DNA of 64,000 bases from Catenulispora sp. GP43. GTDB lineage: Bacteria > Actinomycetota > Actinomycetes > Streptomycetales > Catenulisporaceae. The notes under the pieces were generated by a model, which saw only the letters and a list, made by a program, of their open reading frames with translations, was not told the DNA's origin and ran no database searches. How positions within the stretch are numbered: position 1 is the first letter of the stretch; every line of letters begins with the position of its first letter. The position numbers and the translations under genes are program-made. The stretch is from contig NZ_JBGCCT010000023.1 in the NCBI RefSeq assembly GCF_041260665.1, forward strand, positions 124,001 to 188,000, read 5' to 3'. Below are positions 1 to 8,973 of the stretch, piece after piece.

Positions 1-701
1 TCGTCATCCCGTTCCTGAACAACCGGCACCACCGCTTCCGGGTGACGCGCGTCGAGGAGGTCGGGCCCGACGCGATGAGCGTCTACATCACCGGACGGAG
101 GGTCGCGGACCTGGGCGCCGAGGCCGGCCAGTACTTCCGGTGGCGGTTCATGAGCCGGGGCCTGTGGTACCAGGCGCATCCGTTCTCGCTCTCCGCGGCG
201 CCGCACGCGGACACCCTGCGCCTGACCTTCAAGTGCGTGGGCGGCTACACGCGGCGGCTCAAGCGCCGCCTGCGCCCCGGGGTCGGGGTGTTCGTGGACG
301 GCCCGTACGGCGCGTTCACCGGAGTCCTGCGCCGCCAGCACGGCGTGGTGATGATCGGCGGCGGCATCGGCGTCACCCCGCTGCGGGCCATCGCGGAGAC
401 CATGCACGGCCGGCGGCACGACATCGTCTTCATCCAGCGGGCCTCGACGGTCGGGGACCTGATCCTCACCCGCGAGCTCGAAGCCCTGAACGCCGCCGGC
501 CGCATCATCTACATCCCGGCCATCGGCAGCCGCAGGAACGATCCGCTCTCCGCCGACCGGCTCCTGGACCTGGTCCCCGATCTGGAGGATCGCGAGGTGT
601 TCATCTGCGGCTCGGTCGGGATGGCCGGCGCGGCGGTGCGGAACCTGCGCCGGGCGGGGGTCCGGCGGGGGCGGATCCACACCGAGATCTTCGACTTCTG
701 A
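1..701 (+). CDS. Ferric-reductase-like flavocytochrome, C-terminal part (partial)
   Basis: The frame is open from base 3, so this is the C-terminal FAD/NAD(P)H half of a longer protein that starts outside the window. HPFSLS is the FAD-binding strand of ferredoxin-reductase-fold enzymes. GGGIGVTPLRAI is the pyridine-nucleotide loop, and FICGSVGMA with a terminal EIFDF is the usual end of the NAD domain. In this family the missing N-terminus is a heme-binding ferric-reductase transmembrane domain; that part is inferred. It would pass electrons from NAD(P)H through FAD to membrane heme. The next gene, 39 bp downstream on the same strand, encodes an FMN-binding protein, which supports a shared membrane redox role. 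The GTG at 42 is in frame but is not the real start, because the domain continues upstream of it. Confidence 0.85.
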   Translation, partial: VIPFLNNRHHRFRVTRVEEVGPDAMSVYITGRRVADLGAEAGQYFRWRFMSRGLWYQAHPFSLSAAPHADTLRLTFKCVGGYTRRLKRRLRPGVGVFVDGPYGAFTGVLRRQHGVVMIGGGIGVTPLRAIAETMHGRRHDIVFIQRASTVGDLILTRELEALNAAGRIIYIPAIGSRRNDPLSADRLLDLVPDLEDREVFICGSVGMAGAAVRNLRRAGVRRGRIHTEIFDF

Positions 702-740
702 TAATCACCGGCACCTTCTGAGGGCATCGGAGTACCCCCA

Positions 741-1169
741 GTGCGAATCCCCCATCTCAAGACCCTGCTCTCGGTCGTCGGCACCGTCGGCACGATGGGC
801 GGCCTGCTCGCTGCCAAGACCTCGGCCCACGGCCTGACCCCGGAGACCCTCCCCGCCACGAAGACCGTCCACGGCTCCGGCCCCACCGCGGTGGCGACCG
901 TCACCGGGCCGCCGATCCCGATCACGCACGGCATCGTGCAGGTCCGCATCGTCGTGGCGGCAGACGGCCGGATCACCGAGGTCGGCGCGATCAGCCTGCC
1001 GCATGACAACGACGACTCGTGGGGCCGCTCGATAGTGGCGGCCTCCGTGTTGGACCGCGAAGTCCTCGCCACGCAGTCCGCGCACGTCGACGGCGTCAGC
1101 GGGGCGACGTACACCTCCAAGGCCTACAAGACCTCGCTACAGGCGGCGATCGATGCGAGCAAGACCTGA
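741..1169 (+). CDS. FMN-binding domain protein, exported
   Basis: A 142-residue protein starting at GTG. An N-terminal hydrophobic stretch (about residues 8-30) looks like a signal peptide or anchor. The rest is an FMN-binding domain of the NqrC/RnfG/NosR type. VSGATYTS near residue 118 is the motif whose Thr carries covalently attached FMN in that family, followed by the typical Lys-Ala-Tyr helix. It follows the flavocytochrome by 39 bp and is probably cotranscribed. The likely role is as an extracytoplasmic electron carrier working with the ferric-reductase-like protein. The FMN attachment is family knowledge; the partnership is inferred from context. Confidence 0.85.
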   Translation: MRIPHLKTLLSVVGTVGTMGGLLAAKTSAHGLTPETLPATKTVHGSGPTAVATVTGPPIPITHGIVQVRIVVAADGRITEVGAISLPHDNDDSWGRSIVAASVLDREVLATQSAHVDGVSGATYTSKAYKTSLQAAIDASKT

Positions 1170-1293
1170 AGCCGTCCAGCTCACGCCTCCGCTTCGCTTA
1201 CGCAGAACGACCGAGGTACGGCGCAGAACCCGTACTTAGTCTGATCCGATCTGCTCCATCGGCCACGGGGGAAGCCACAGAGAGGTTCAGACT

Positions 1294-2694
1294 TTGGTGC
1301 CACGGACATCCCGACCACCCCGCATCCCGGCCCTGCTGGCGGCCTGCGGAATCGCGGCGGCCACCGCCGCCATGGCCACCGCCGCGCACGCGGGCACCGC
1401 ACCGTTGTCGGCTGCATCGACGACGAGCGTGCCCGCCCCGGCCTCCGGCGTCAGCCGCGTCTACGGCGGCGACCGCTACCTGACCGGCGTCCAGGTCTCG
1501 CAGTCGCAGTGGGCCGACGCCGCCGGCGACGCCACCGGGCGGGCCAAGGCGCAGGCCGTCGTCCTCGCCCGCGGCGACACGTTCCCGGACGCCCTGTCCG
1601 GCGTCCCGCTGGCCGCCAAGGTGCACGGCCCGCTCCTGCTCACCCAGCCCACCGCGCTCACCGCCGCCACCGCGGCCGAGATCCAGCGGGTCCTGGGCCC
1701 CGGCGCCGGGCAGCCGGTGTACATCCTCGGCGGGACCGGGGCGGTCTCGCCGGCGGTCGAGGCCCAACTGGTCCGGGACGGCTACGCCGTGACCCGGTAT
1801 CAGGGCCCGAACCGCTACCTGACGGCGCTGGACGTGGCGCGCCGCGGCCTGGGCGACCCGTCCCGGATCGTCGTCGCGACCGGTGACGGCTACGCCGACG
1901 CGCTCACCGCCGGCCCCTACGCCGCGGGCCCGGACGCGGTCGGCGGCGTACCGGCCGCGATCGTGCTGTCCGACGGCCGCAGCCTGGACCCGGCCACCGC
2001 GGCGTACGTCTCCGGCAAGCTCGTGGCCGCCGCACCCGGCGACTGCGCCGCGGTGACGACGGTCGGCGGCCAGGCCGGAGTGGCGGTCCACGCCGTCACG
2101 CCTCCCGGCGTCTGCGAGAACTCGCTCTCGGGCACGGACCGCTACGCCACCGCCGTCGCGGTCGCGCAGCAGTTCCCGGCTGGCGCGTCCGTCGGCGTCG
2201 CCACCGGCGGCGGCTTCGCGGACGCGCTCACCGGCGGCGCGGCGATGGCCGCCCTCGGGCGTCCGCTCGTGCTCACGGACTCGGCCGTGCTCGGCGACAA
2301 CCCCCGGCAGTGGCTGGTCGGCGTGCACCAGAGCGGCGTGACCGCGACGGTCGTCTTCGGCGGGCCCGGCGCGGTCGGCAACGGGGTGTTCGGGCAGTTG
2401 CAGGACATCGCGAACGGGGGCCAGGGCCTGCCGTCCGACGGTCTGTGCGGCGCACCGGCGAACCCGTACGGCTTCAACTACTGCGGGTCCGGCTCGGAGG
2501 TCACGGTCGCGCAGGTCCCGGCGGACATCTGCTCCTACTTCTCCTGCATCGGCTCGGCTCCGTCGAACGAAAGCTTCTGGCGCGGGGTCGGATACCTGGA
2601 GGTCTGCAACGACGGCGACATCTCGCTGTCGGGCGGGCGGAGCGGCGCTTGCTCCTCGCACGGCGGCGAGGACCACCCGGTGTGGAAGCGCTGA
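1294..2694 (+). CDS. Secreted CWB2 (cell wall binding repeat 2) protein
   Basis: A 466-residue protein from GTG with a clear Sec signal peptide (AALLAACGIAAATAAMATAA, cleaved near HAG). Three CWB2 repeats follow at about residues 57-150, 160-260 and 270-370, marked by YGGDRY/GPNRY/SGTDRY, LARGDTFPDALSG and YILGGTGAVS signatures. In Firmicutes such triplets attach proteins to wall polymers; here the ligand is unknown. The last 95 residues are a separate Cys-rich tail (Cys at CGAP, NYCG, ICSYFSC, EVCN, GACSS) that probably forms disulfides and may be the functional part. No catalytic domain is recognisable. A strong bidirectional terminator follows. A second CWB2 protein lies at 58720-61233. 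Confidence 0.85.
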   Translation: MVPRTSRPPRIPALLAACGIAAATAAMATAAHAGTAPLSAASTTSVPAPASGVSRVYGGDRYLTGVQVSQSQWADAAGDATGRAKAQAVVLARGDTFPDALSGVPLAAKVHGPLLLTQPTALTAATAAEIQRVLGPGAGQPVYILGGTGAVSPAVEAQLVRDGYAVTRYQGPNRYLTALDVARRGLGDPSRIVVATGDGYADALTAGPYAAGPDAVGGVPAAIVLSDGRSLDPATAAYVSGKLVAAAPGDCAAVTTVGGQAGVAVHAVTPPGVCENSLSGTDRYATAVAVAQQFPAGASVGVATGGGFADALTGGAAMAALGRPLVLTDSAVLGDNPRQWLVGVHQSGVTATVVFGGPGAVGNGVFGQLQDIANGGQGLPSDGLCGAPANPYGFNYCGSGSEVTVAQVPADICSYFSCIGSAPSNESFWRGVGYLEVCNDGDISLSGGRSGACSSHGGEDHPVWKR

Positions 2695-2711
2695 CGTCCT
2701 GAGACGAACGG

Positions 2712-2749
2712 GAAGGAGGCCGCATCAGATCACTGATGCGGCCTCCTTC
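2712..2749. terminator. Bidirectional intrinsic terminator
   Basis: A perfect 17-bp inverted repeat (2712-2728 and 2733-2749) with an ATCA loop lies between convergent genes ending at 2694 (+) and 2772 (-). No long T-run follows, which is normal in actinomycetes. Confidence 0.85.
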
Positions 2750-2790
2750 TCAGTGGTGGTGCCTCAGCTTTTCAGTGATGGTGCCTCAGC
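2750..2790 (-). repeat. 22-bp tandem duplication over a stop codon
   Basis: Two copies of TCAGTGRTGGTGCCTCAGC (2750-2768 and 2772-2790, one mismatch, period 22) cover the last codons and the TGA stop of the minus-strand membrane protein gene. The outer copy abuts the terminator stem. Confidence 0.9.
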
Positions 2791-3452
2791 GTCATGCGGT
2801 GCCCCATCGCCTTCCGCCTTTCGCCGGCGGCGTGGGGTGCGGTCCTGGCGCCGACCATGAACCCGAACAGCGTCATCCAGATCGGCACGACGAGGACGCC
2901 GATCAGTCCGATCGGGCCGATCGCGGCGACGACGGCGATCGCCAGCGCGAGGTAGCCCAGCCAGGCCGGGATGTCGGAGCCCAGGACGATCGCCAGGCCG
3001 GCCGCCGCGGCCAGGACCACCACCCCGGCCTGGGCCGGCAGCTGGATCGACTGCGACAGGAAGTTGATGTTCCCGGCGAGCTGGGTCTGTCCGTTGTGGG
3101 CCGCGCTGATCAGCGTCCACTGCAGGAACCCGGTGGTCGAGAAGCCCGCGATGAACAGGATGCCGCCGGCGAAGGCGGTGTCGGCGAGCCAGCTGTGCGC
3201 CTCGTTCGCCTTGCGCAGCACGGTCCTCATGCCGCCGATGAAGAACGCCATCAGGATGACGCCGGCGGCCACGATGTACAGGGACCACGTCTCCCGCATG
3301 GAGTGCGTCTGGTAGTAGGAGACGACGGCAGCCGCCGAAGCGTTCTTCCCAGGCACGTTGTTGTCGTTGAGGATCAGGAATCCGATCACGAAGGCCACGA
3401 CCGCGCCGAGTCCAAGGGGTCCCAGCAGCCGGGTCAACCGGTCATTCCTCAT
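2772..3452 (-). CDS. Multi-pass membrane protein of unknown function
   Basis: A 226-residue protein with about six hydrophobic segments: LGAVVAFVIGFLIL, SLYIVAAGVILMAFFIGG, FAGGILFIAGFSTTGFL, a VVVLAAAAGLAIVLG stretch and two C-terminal helices. The tail is basic and ends in three His residues. The ATG at 3452 is chosen because GAGGAGG lies 6-7 bases upstream; an in-frame ATG at 3497 has no such site. The arrangement resembles actinobacterial DUF-type integral membrane proteins, but I do not recognise a named family. It stands alone, facing the CWB2 gene across the terminator. Confidence 0.75.
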   Translation of the reverse strand: MRNDRLTRLLGPLGLGAVVAFVIGFLILNDNNVPGKNASAAAVVSYYQTHSMRETWSLYIVAAGVILMAFFIGGMRTVLRKANEAHSWLADTAFAGGILFIAGFSTTGFLQWTLISAAHNGQTQLAGNINFLSQSIQLPAQAGVVVLAAAAGLAIVLGSDIPAWLGYLALAIAVVAAIGPIGLIGVLVVPIWMTLFGFMVGARTAPHAAGERRKAMGHRMTLRHHH

Positions 3453-3576
3453 GGCGGCCTCCTCGGCCCGATGATGAAGTCCCCGCCATTCTCCCATTCG
3501 GGGGAATAGCGGGCATTTCTGTATCGCCCGAACGGCGGATCGGTCCGGCCGCGGTCCCGGCCCGGACGGCGGACGC

Positions 3577-3606
3577 CCCGTGGATCTCGGCGCCGAGATC
3601 CACGGG
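3577..3606. repeat. Perfect 30-bp palindrome
   Basis: An uninterrupted 30-bp palindrome centred on GGCGCC, in the 432-bp stretch between 3452 and 3885. It lies 125 bp upstream of the minus-strand membrane gene and 40 bp downstream of the small minus-strand frame at 3646-3762. As RNA it would be a hairpin, so it could end transcription from that frame; as DNA it could be a protein site. Confidence 0.6.
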
Positions 3607-3645
3607 ACGCCAGTTCAGCCGGGCGGGACCGCCGGGACGCGAGCG

Positions 3646-3762
3646 CTACCAGGCCGAGGCAGGTGCCGCCACCGAGGCGACGTAGCCGGTGTAGAAGTCG
3701 CGGCCGTAGCCGTAGTGGGAGCCGGCCCACGGCGGGTCCCAGATCGCGTCCCGGCACGTCAT
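3646..3762 (-). pseudogene. Possible gene remnant or 38-codon ORF
   Basis: These 38 codons show almost complete G/C at third positions (exceptions GCA and CCT). The composition is protein-like: aromatic, with Trp-Pro-Pro-Trp and a Tyr/Gly-rich middle, ending in Ala-Ser-Ala-Trp. The codon bias collapses upstream of the ATG at 3762, and no ribosome binding site is visible there. The simplest reading is the 3' end of a lost gene; a real short peptide is possible. The frame stays open up to 3849. The palindrome at 3577-3606 lies where a terminator for it would be. No function can be assigned. Confidence 0.35.
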
Positions 3763-3884
3763 ACCTGGGATGCGCGCGCGGCGCCGGGTACTGCACAGGT
3801 TGACGGCCGGTCGGTCGCCAGGAGGATGAATCAGGACTTCGCCGCGCATTACCGTCGCCTCATCGCATCAGTGAGGGGGTTGTC

Positions 3885-4688
3885 ATGTCGCCGGGTACGG
3901 GGGCTCAGCGGCGGATGCTGGCCGAGCTGGAACAGCTCAAGGAGCGGGCGGGGATGAGTTTCGCCCAGTTCCAGAAGGCGGTTCCGTACAGCCGGTCGGC
4001 GCTGCATCGCTACTTCACGGGGCAGTCGCCGATCCCGCGCGACGCCTTGGTGTCTGTGGTGAGGGCATGCGACGGCGACGTGGCACTGCTGGTGCGGATG
4101 TGGGAGGCCGCGCAGTCGGATCCGGAGCTGGGGTCGGATTCGGCGACGGCGACGGCGACAGCGGTGGCGAAGGCACCGGCGCCGCCGCCGGGACCGTTGG
4201 GCCTGATGGGTCCGGCCAAGCCGGCCGGACCCGTCGGGCCCGCCGAGCCCGTCAGACCCATGGCGGTGGCAGCCGGAAGCGACGGTCGGATACGTGCGAC
4301 TGCACCCTGTGTACAGAGCCAGAACCAGGGCCAGAACCAGAGCCCTGATCCGCGACCGGAGACGCCCGCCGAGCCGGCCGGCCCGCCCGAGCGGGCCGAC
4401 GCCGCAACGACCTCCGAGTCCTCCGATCCGGTTGATCCGTCGGACAGCCGGCAGCGGGCGATCCGGGCCTGGTTCGCGCTGGCCTTCGTGATCGTGGCGA
4501 CCTCAGGCGGTGGCCCCGATACCGATACCGACACTGGCACCGGCATGAGCACCAGTCACGGCATCCCGTCCCGACCCGACCCGGCCCCGTCCAAGGCGGC
4601 ACCGATCGCGCACACGACATCCTCGTCCCCGTCGTCCCCGAGGCGTCCGGGGAACCATCCCTTCACCGTGACCGTGGTGCGGGCCTGA
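3885..4688 (+). CDS. HTH protein with disordered linker and one membrane segment
   Basis: A 267-residue protein from ATG with a G-rich ribosome binding site (GAGGGGG) 5-6 bases upstream. Residues 5-75 form an XRE-like helix-turn-helix: SFAQFQKAVPYSRSALHRYF resembles the recognition segment of actinobacterial HTH proteins, followed by a D-V-A-L-L-V-R-M-W-E-A helix. Residues about 85-190 are low complexity (Ala-Thr, Gly-Pro, Gln-Asn and Pro-Ala runs). A single hydrophobic helix (WFALAFVIVATS, near residue 200) precedes another Asp-Thr and Ser-Pro-rich tail. This suggests a membrane-tethered DNA-binding protein with the tail outside, a layout common in Streptomyces but poorly understood. It converges on the DUF4132 gene with a 5-bp gap. 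Confidence 0.75.
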   Translation: MSPGTGAQRRMLAELEQLKERAGMSFAQFQKAVPYSRSALHRYFTGQSPIPRDALVSVVRACDGDVALLVRMWEAAQSDPELGSDSATATATAVAKAPAPPPGPLGLMGPAKPAGPVGPAEPVRPMAVAAGSDGRIRATAPCVQSQNQGQNQSPDPRPETPAEPAGPPERADAATTSESSDPVDPSDSRQRAIRAWFALAFVIVATSGGGPDTDTDTGTGMSTSHGIPSRPDPAPSKAAPIAHTTSSSPSSPRRPGNHPFTVTVVRA

Positions 4689-4693
4689 TCAGC

Positions 4694-7600
4694 TCACTGA
4701 GTCGTCGCCTCGGTCAGGTCCCGCAGGATCTCGGAGGCCGCGAGATCATCGAGCGTCGCGAAAGCCGGGTACTCCCTCTGGTGCCAGTAGTCCTCGCCGT
4801 CGGGGTACGAGCTGAGGAAGACCGCCTGGAAGCGTTGCGTCGTACCGAATTCGTCGACGTAGCCCACGACGATCCCCGGGTCCAACGCCACCGTCACCGA
4901 GCCGCCGCCGGGAAGCGCGCGCGAGATCCAGCCCTGGATCCCGGCGTCCTGCGGGACGCCCCGCCGCCAACCGCGCCGCTCGAGGCCCAGAACCTTGCCG
5001 ACCGGGATCTCGACGTCCGCGAACCGGGCCAGCTTCCCCGAGGCCCTCTCCTCGTCGGCGAGGCGGTATACGGCACGTCCGAGCTGCTCGAACGGCTGGA
5101 GGATCTCGTAGTCCGCGAACACCTCGGACCACGCGGCCAGGTCGGTGCCGAGGTGCAGGGGATGCGCGATGCCGATCACGGCGTCGTCGGCGAGGGTGTA
5201 CACGCCGTCTGCGATGTCGGCGAACGTCTGGTCCTCGGCGACGCGGAACGTGCCGCTCACCCCGTCGTCGGTGAAGGTGGCCCAGACGAGCCGCCGGACC
5301 AGGTGGCGCAGCACGGGATGCGCGACGAAGTACTCGCCGAACTCCTGGGAGGTCCACCGGCGCTGGGTGACCATGGCCAGCTCGAAGCGGGCGATCTGGT
5401 CCGCGGCGAGGGTCCGCACATCCTTCTTCAGCGCCGAGAACCGCCGGTGGGCGGCGGAGGCCAGGTCGCCGTCGTCCTTGGCCCCGGGCTTCGGCAGCGC
5501 CTTGAGACGCTTGCCGTCCTGGTCCGCGACGAACGGCTTGAGCTGCTCGTCGAAGCCGACCGTGAACCGGCGCGGGCCGTAGTCGAGGATCAGCGCCCCG
5601 GACGGCTCCAGCCCGAGGTCCGGGACGAGCCGGTCGCCGAGCTGGTCGGCGGTCAGGCCCAGGTCGTCGGCGATCGCGGTGACGCGCTGCGTCGCCTGCT
5701 CCCTCAGGCCCTTGAACTTGACCTTCTGCGAGATGCCGTACAAGTGCGTCAGCGCCGTGTCGCCGCCGATGCCGGCCAGGACGTCCAGTCCGGTGACGGC
5801 CCGCTGGTGCCCGCCCTCGCCGGGCCACACCCGGATCAGCGGGGACAGCCGGCGCACGGTCTCGTCATCGCCGAGCCAGCGCAGCGTGTCGAAGACCCAG
5901 CTCTCCTTGGCCGGATAGTCGGCGGCGCGCCAGTCCTCGAACAGGGCCCATGCGAAGTCGGCGAGACAGGTCTGGTCGCAGATCTCCTTCGCCAGGTGGA
6001 CTCCGGCGTACGGCTCGGCGGGCTTGGACACCGCGAGCATGAGGAGCAGGTGCTCCACGGACTGCCGGGGAAGCGCGGTCTGCCGGGGAAGCGCGGTCTG
6101 CCGGGGAAGCGCGGTCTGCCGGGGAAACGCGGACTGCCGATCCTTGAGCAGGATCCGCGGCAGTGCGCCGGGGTCGATCCATTCCGGGAGGGCCGGCATG
6201 GTCTTGGGCAGGGTGAGGGTGCCGTCGTCGGCGACGATGGCGGCGACCGCCGGCTCCACGGCCGGGCCGTACCCCGCGGCGGCTTCGGCGATCTCGGCGG
6301 CGAAGCCGCGCGCGGACAGGGTGCGGAGGGTCACCTCGGCGGCGCTGCGGGCCTTGCCGGGCTTGCCGAGCGCCACCGGTATCAGGGTCGTGGCCGCGAC
6401 GCCGGGATGCCGCGTCAGCCAGGCGAGGGCGTGCGGCCGAGCCGACTTCAGCCGGTTGAGCCAGTCGGAGGCGAGCAGCGCGGCCTCCGGAGCGGCGAAC
6501 GGGGCGAGGTATTCGGCGCACACCGCCGGCTGGGTACGCGCCAGGTGCAGGATCGGCGGCAACGCGTCGGCTCCGAAGCGGACGGCGAGGAGCGGGATCC
6601 AGGTGGCTGCCTGCCAGGCGTCCGGCTTCCAGTGAGGGAGTACCGGCCGCACGACTTCCTCGGGGGCATCGACGGCGAACTGGCCGTTCCGGTACCAGTT
6701 GGCCGAGCCGTCGGCGGTGATCCGGGCCGCGATGTCCGCCCAGCTTTCGACGGCCCATTGGGTGTTCCTCACTACCTGCGGCGACGCCCAGCGCTCCGCC
6801 TCCCCGGCCCGCCAGGCCATGGCCGCCTCGGTCGGCGCGACCAGGCCGGTAATGACGGCGGGCTTGGTGCGCTCGACGGGGGTCAGCCACGGCGGGCTGA
6901 CGAACAACGGCGGCAGGTCCTCGGCGTCCGGGACGGGGACGTTGGCGGCGCGGAGCCTCTCAACCCGCTCGCGCGCGGCCGGGGTCAGGTTCGCCAGCTC
7001 GGCGGCGGCGATCGCGTCGTGGGCGAGGACGTGCCGGCGCAAGACATGAGCGACCGCCAGCGCGCGCGGGGTGTGGCTGGGCGGGACGTCGGCCAGGACG
7101 CGGAGCGCGCGCCGGGGGAAGCGCTGTGCGGCGGCCTGGACCGCGGCGCCGAAGTGCTTCCTGGTGATGTTGTCGACGAGGAACCGGAACGCTGCGTCGC
7201 TCGGAACTCGGGCGACCAGGTCGAGCAGGTTCTGCGCGGCATCGGCCTCCAGGTCGCCGCCGAGCCATTCGGCCAGGATCGGGAGGAAGCCGGTGCCCAG
7301 GCTGTCGAAGGCGGTCCACAGGGCGACGGGTTCTTTGGCGGTCCAGTAGGGAGAGGCGTACGCGGCGGGGAACGCGGCCACCTGCTGTCGCGTCGTGAGC
7401 GAGCTGACCACCAACGCCGGCGTCAGGGGGTCGTGGACGCGGGACAGCAGCGCGAAGTCGGCTTCGACCCAGTCCACACGCTCCGGCAGGAGGAAGGACG
7501 TCAGCAGACGCGGCCACAGCTCGGCGGCGAGCGCTTGGGCCGGCAGCTGTGCCCGGTATTCGGCGAGCGTCTCCCGGGCCTGGGCGTAATCCGCCTCGGG

Positions 7601-8137
7601 AGCCGCGGCCAGGTACCGGCGCATGCGGACCGCGAGGTCGAGGCGGTGGTACTGGTCGGCGGCGTAGTACTCGCGAGAGGAGTTACGGCTGAGATGCGCC
7701 GGGATCTGCTTGCCCGCTTGGTACTTTCCCGTGGCGCTCATCCCGAACAGTTCCACGATGGCCGCTGCCGCGAAGGCCGGCCCGCGGGCGGTGAGCCAGG
7801 CGTCGACGACACCGGCCGGGTTCTTGAACGCGGGCGATTCGCGGGAAATCGCCAACGCTGCCGCGACAGCCGCGGACAGCGGTGTCGCGGCACTGAGGTC
7901 GCGCCCGGTGGCCCGGAATTGCCCGACGAGATCGGTTTCGCTGGTCTCGTGGTCGAGGATGGCGGCAATCTCAGTGCCCTGTTCCTCCAGCCACGCGGCG
8001 AGATACCCGGCTGCGTCGGGGACGAGGGTGAGCGGTTCGACCGCGGCGCCGCGACGCGGGACGACAAAACCGCGCACCGCCTCGGGTATCTCGCAGACGT
8101 CTTCCGACGAAGGATCGGTCACAGTGGCGCCGCTCAT
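4694..8137 (-). CDS. Large DUF4132 domain protein
   Basis: A 1147-residue cytoplasmic protein with no signal peptide or membrane segment. The C-terminal 200 residues carry the DUF4132 signature: FRVAEDQTFADIADGVYTL, then AHPLHLG and a Trp-Ser-Glu-Val-Phe-Ala-Asp-Tyr-Glu-Ile-Leu-Gln-Pro-Phe core. DUF4132 occurs in MolR-like proteins, often with WGR domains; its biochemical role is unknown. The long N-terminal part is helical and repeat-like. A four-unit PRQTAL repeat interrupts it (6063-6134). I chose the ATG at 8137 because GGGAG lies 7 bases upstream; an in-frame ATG at 8170 would add 11 residues but has no site. The two-component response regulator gene ends 75 bp upstream on the same strand, so read-through from that operon is possible. 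Confidence 0.85.
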   Translation of the reverse strand: MSGATVTDPSSEDVCEIPEAVRGFVVPRRGAAVEPLTLVPDAAGYLAAWLEEQGTEIAAILDHETSETDLVGQFRATGRDLSAATPLSAAVAAALAISRESPAFKNPAGVVDAWLTARGPAFAAAAIVELFGMSATGKYQAGKQIPAHLSRNSSREYYAADQYHRLDLAVRMRRYLAAAPEADYAQARETLAEYRAQLPAQALAAELWPRLLTSFLLPERVDWVEADFALLSRVHDPLTPALVVSSLTTRQQVAAFPAAYASPYWTAKEPVALWTAFDSLGTGFLPILAEWLGGDLEADAAQNLLDLVARVPSDAAFRFLVDNITRKHFGAAVQAAAQRFPRRALRVLADVPPSHTPRALAVAHVLRRHVLAHDAIAAAELANLTPAARERVERLRAANVPVPDAEDLPPLFVSPPWLTPVERTKPAVITGLVAPTEAAMAWRAGEAERWASPQVVRNTQWAVESWADIAARITADGSANWYRNGQFAVDAPEEVVRPVLPHWKPDAWQAATWIPLLAVRFGADALPPILHLARTQPAVCAEYLAPFAAPEAALLASDWLNRLKSARPHALAWLTRHPGVAATTLIPVALGKPGKARSAAEVTLRTLSARGFAAEIAEAAAGYGPAVEPAVAAIVADDGTLTLPKTMPALPEWIDPGALPRILLKDRQSAFPRQTALPRQTALPRQTALPRQSVEHLLLMLAVSKPAEPYAGVHLAKEICDQTCLADFAWALFEDWRAADYPAKESWVFDTLRWLGDDETVRRLSPLIRVWPGEGGHQRAVTGLDVLAGIGGDTALTHLYGISQKVKFKGLREQATQRVTAIADDLGLTADQLGDRLVPDLGLEPSGALILDYGPRRFTVGFDEQLKPFVADQDGKRLKALPKPGAKDDGDLASAAHRRFSALKKDVRTLAADQIARFELAMVTQRRWTSQEFGEYFVAHPVLRHLVRRLVWATFTDDGVSGTFRVAEDQTFADIADGVYTLADDAVIGIAHPLHLGTDLAAWSEVFADYEILQPFEQLGRAVYRLADEERASGKLARFADVEIPVGKVLGLERRGWRRGVPQDAGIQGWISRALPGGGSVTVALDPGIVVGYVDEFGTTQRFQAVFLSSYPDGEDYWHQREYPAFATLDDLAASEILRDLTEATTQ
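6063..6134 (-). repeat. 18-bp tandem repeat inside the DUF4132 gene
   Basis: Four consecutive 18-bp units (TGCCGGGGAAGCGCGGTC, the fourth with two changes) encode repeated Pro-Arg-Gln-Thr-Ala-Leu. Three units are identical at DNA level, which points to recent slippage expansion in frame. Confidence 0.95.
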
Positions 8138-8211
8138 CGATTCACTCCCGGGAGGGTGCGTGCTGGTCATCGGGAGAGTAACGAAGCGTGCCGACACCGG
8201 GGCGTGAGGCC

Positions 8212-8913
8212 CTAGCGCCGATGGCCGCCGTTCGATGCGGATTCGCGCCCCGGCACGACCAGCCCGGCCTCGTACGCCACCACCACCGCCTGCGCCCGGG
8301 TCGACAGCCCGAGCTTGGTCATCGTCCGGTTGAGGTGCGTCTTCACCGTCGTCTCGCCGACCACCAGGTGCTCGGCGATCTCGGGGTTCGTCATCCCCTT
8401 GCCGACCAGCCGCAGCACCTCGATCTCGCGGGCGGTGAGGGCCGCCAGGTCCGCCGGCGGGCCGCCGGGGGCCTCGCCGCGCAGGGTGTAGGCCTCGATC
8501 AGGCGCTGGGAGATCGGCGGGGAGAACAGCATGTCGCCGTTGGCGACCACGGTGATGGCGGCCAGCAGGCGCTCGGGCGAGGTGTCCTTCAGCACGAAGC
8601 CGCTGGCGCCGGCCTTGAGCGCGGCGTAGACGTAGTCGTCGAGGTCGAAGGTGGTGAGGATCAGGACCCTGGGGGTCTGGCGGCCGGCCGCCTCGCGGGC
8701 CGCGACCAGCTGCTCGGTGGCCGCGATGCCGCCCATGCCGGGCATGCGGACGTCCATCAGGATCACGTCGGCCTCGTGCTCGGCGGCCAGGGCCAGCACC
8801 TGCTCGCCGCCCTCGGCCTCGCCGACCACGTCCAGGCCCGGCGCCGCCCGCAGCAGGGCGGCCAGACCCGCGCGGACCAGCACCTGGTCGTCCGCGACTA
8901 TCACCTTGATCAC
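8212..8913 (-). CDS. NarL/LuxR-family response regulator
   Basis: A 233-residue protein: receiver domain (residues 1-120) with acidic pair D8-D9, phospho-acceptor D54 in ILMDVRMPGMGG and a conserved Lys after FVLKDTSPE. A linker follows, then a LuxR-type HTH (about 160-225) containing LTAREIEVLRLVGKGMTNPEIAEHLVVGE. It is the output partner of the histidine kinase 60 bp upstream on the same strand. On phosphorylation it would bind DNA and activate or repress targets that cannot be read from this sequence. ATG at 8913 is the only sensible start, since the receiver begins immediately. Confidence 0.95.
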   Translation of the reverse strand: MIKVIVADDQVLVRAGLAALLRAAPGLDVVGEAEGGEQVLALAAEHEADVILMDVRMPGMGGIAATEQLVAAREAAGRQTPRVLILTTFDLDDYVYAALKAGASGFVLKDTSPERLLAAITVVANGDMLFSPPISQRLIEAYTLRGEAPGGPPADLAALTAREIEVLRLVGKGMTNPEIAEHLVVGETTVKTHLNRTMTKLGLSTRAQAVVVAYEAGLVVPGRESASNGGHRR

Positions 8914-8973
8914 GCACTACCCCCCGGTCCCGACCCAGCCGGCGGCGATCTCACGGGGAGCACGGCGCGCGGC

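Noticed and set aside
695-721. Another stop-codon duplication after the first gene (CTTCTGA twice, 20 bp apart)
   Set aside because: Only 7 bp match, so it does not meet the standard of the five listed cases.
4781-8215. Long open frame antisense to the DUF4132 gene (over 1100 codons)
   Set aside because: It mirrors the minus-strand gene, has no domain sense and owes its length to high GC at third positions. The DUF4132 domain is clear on the other strand.
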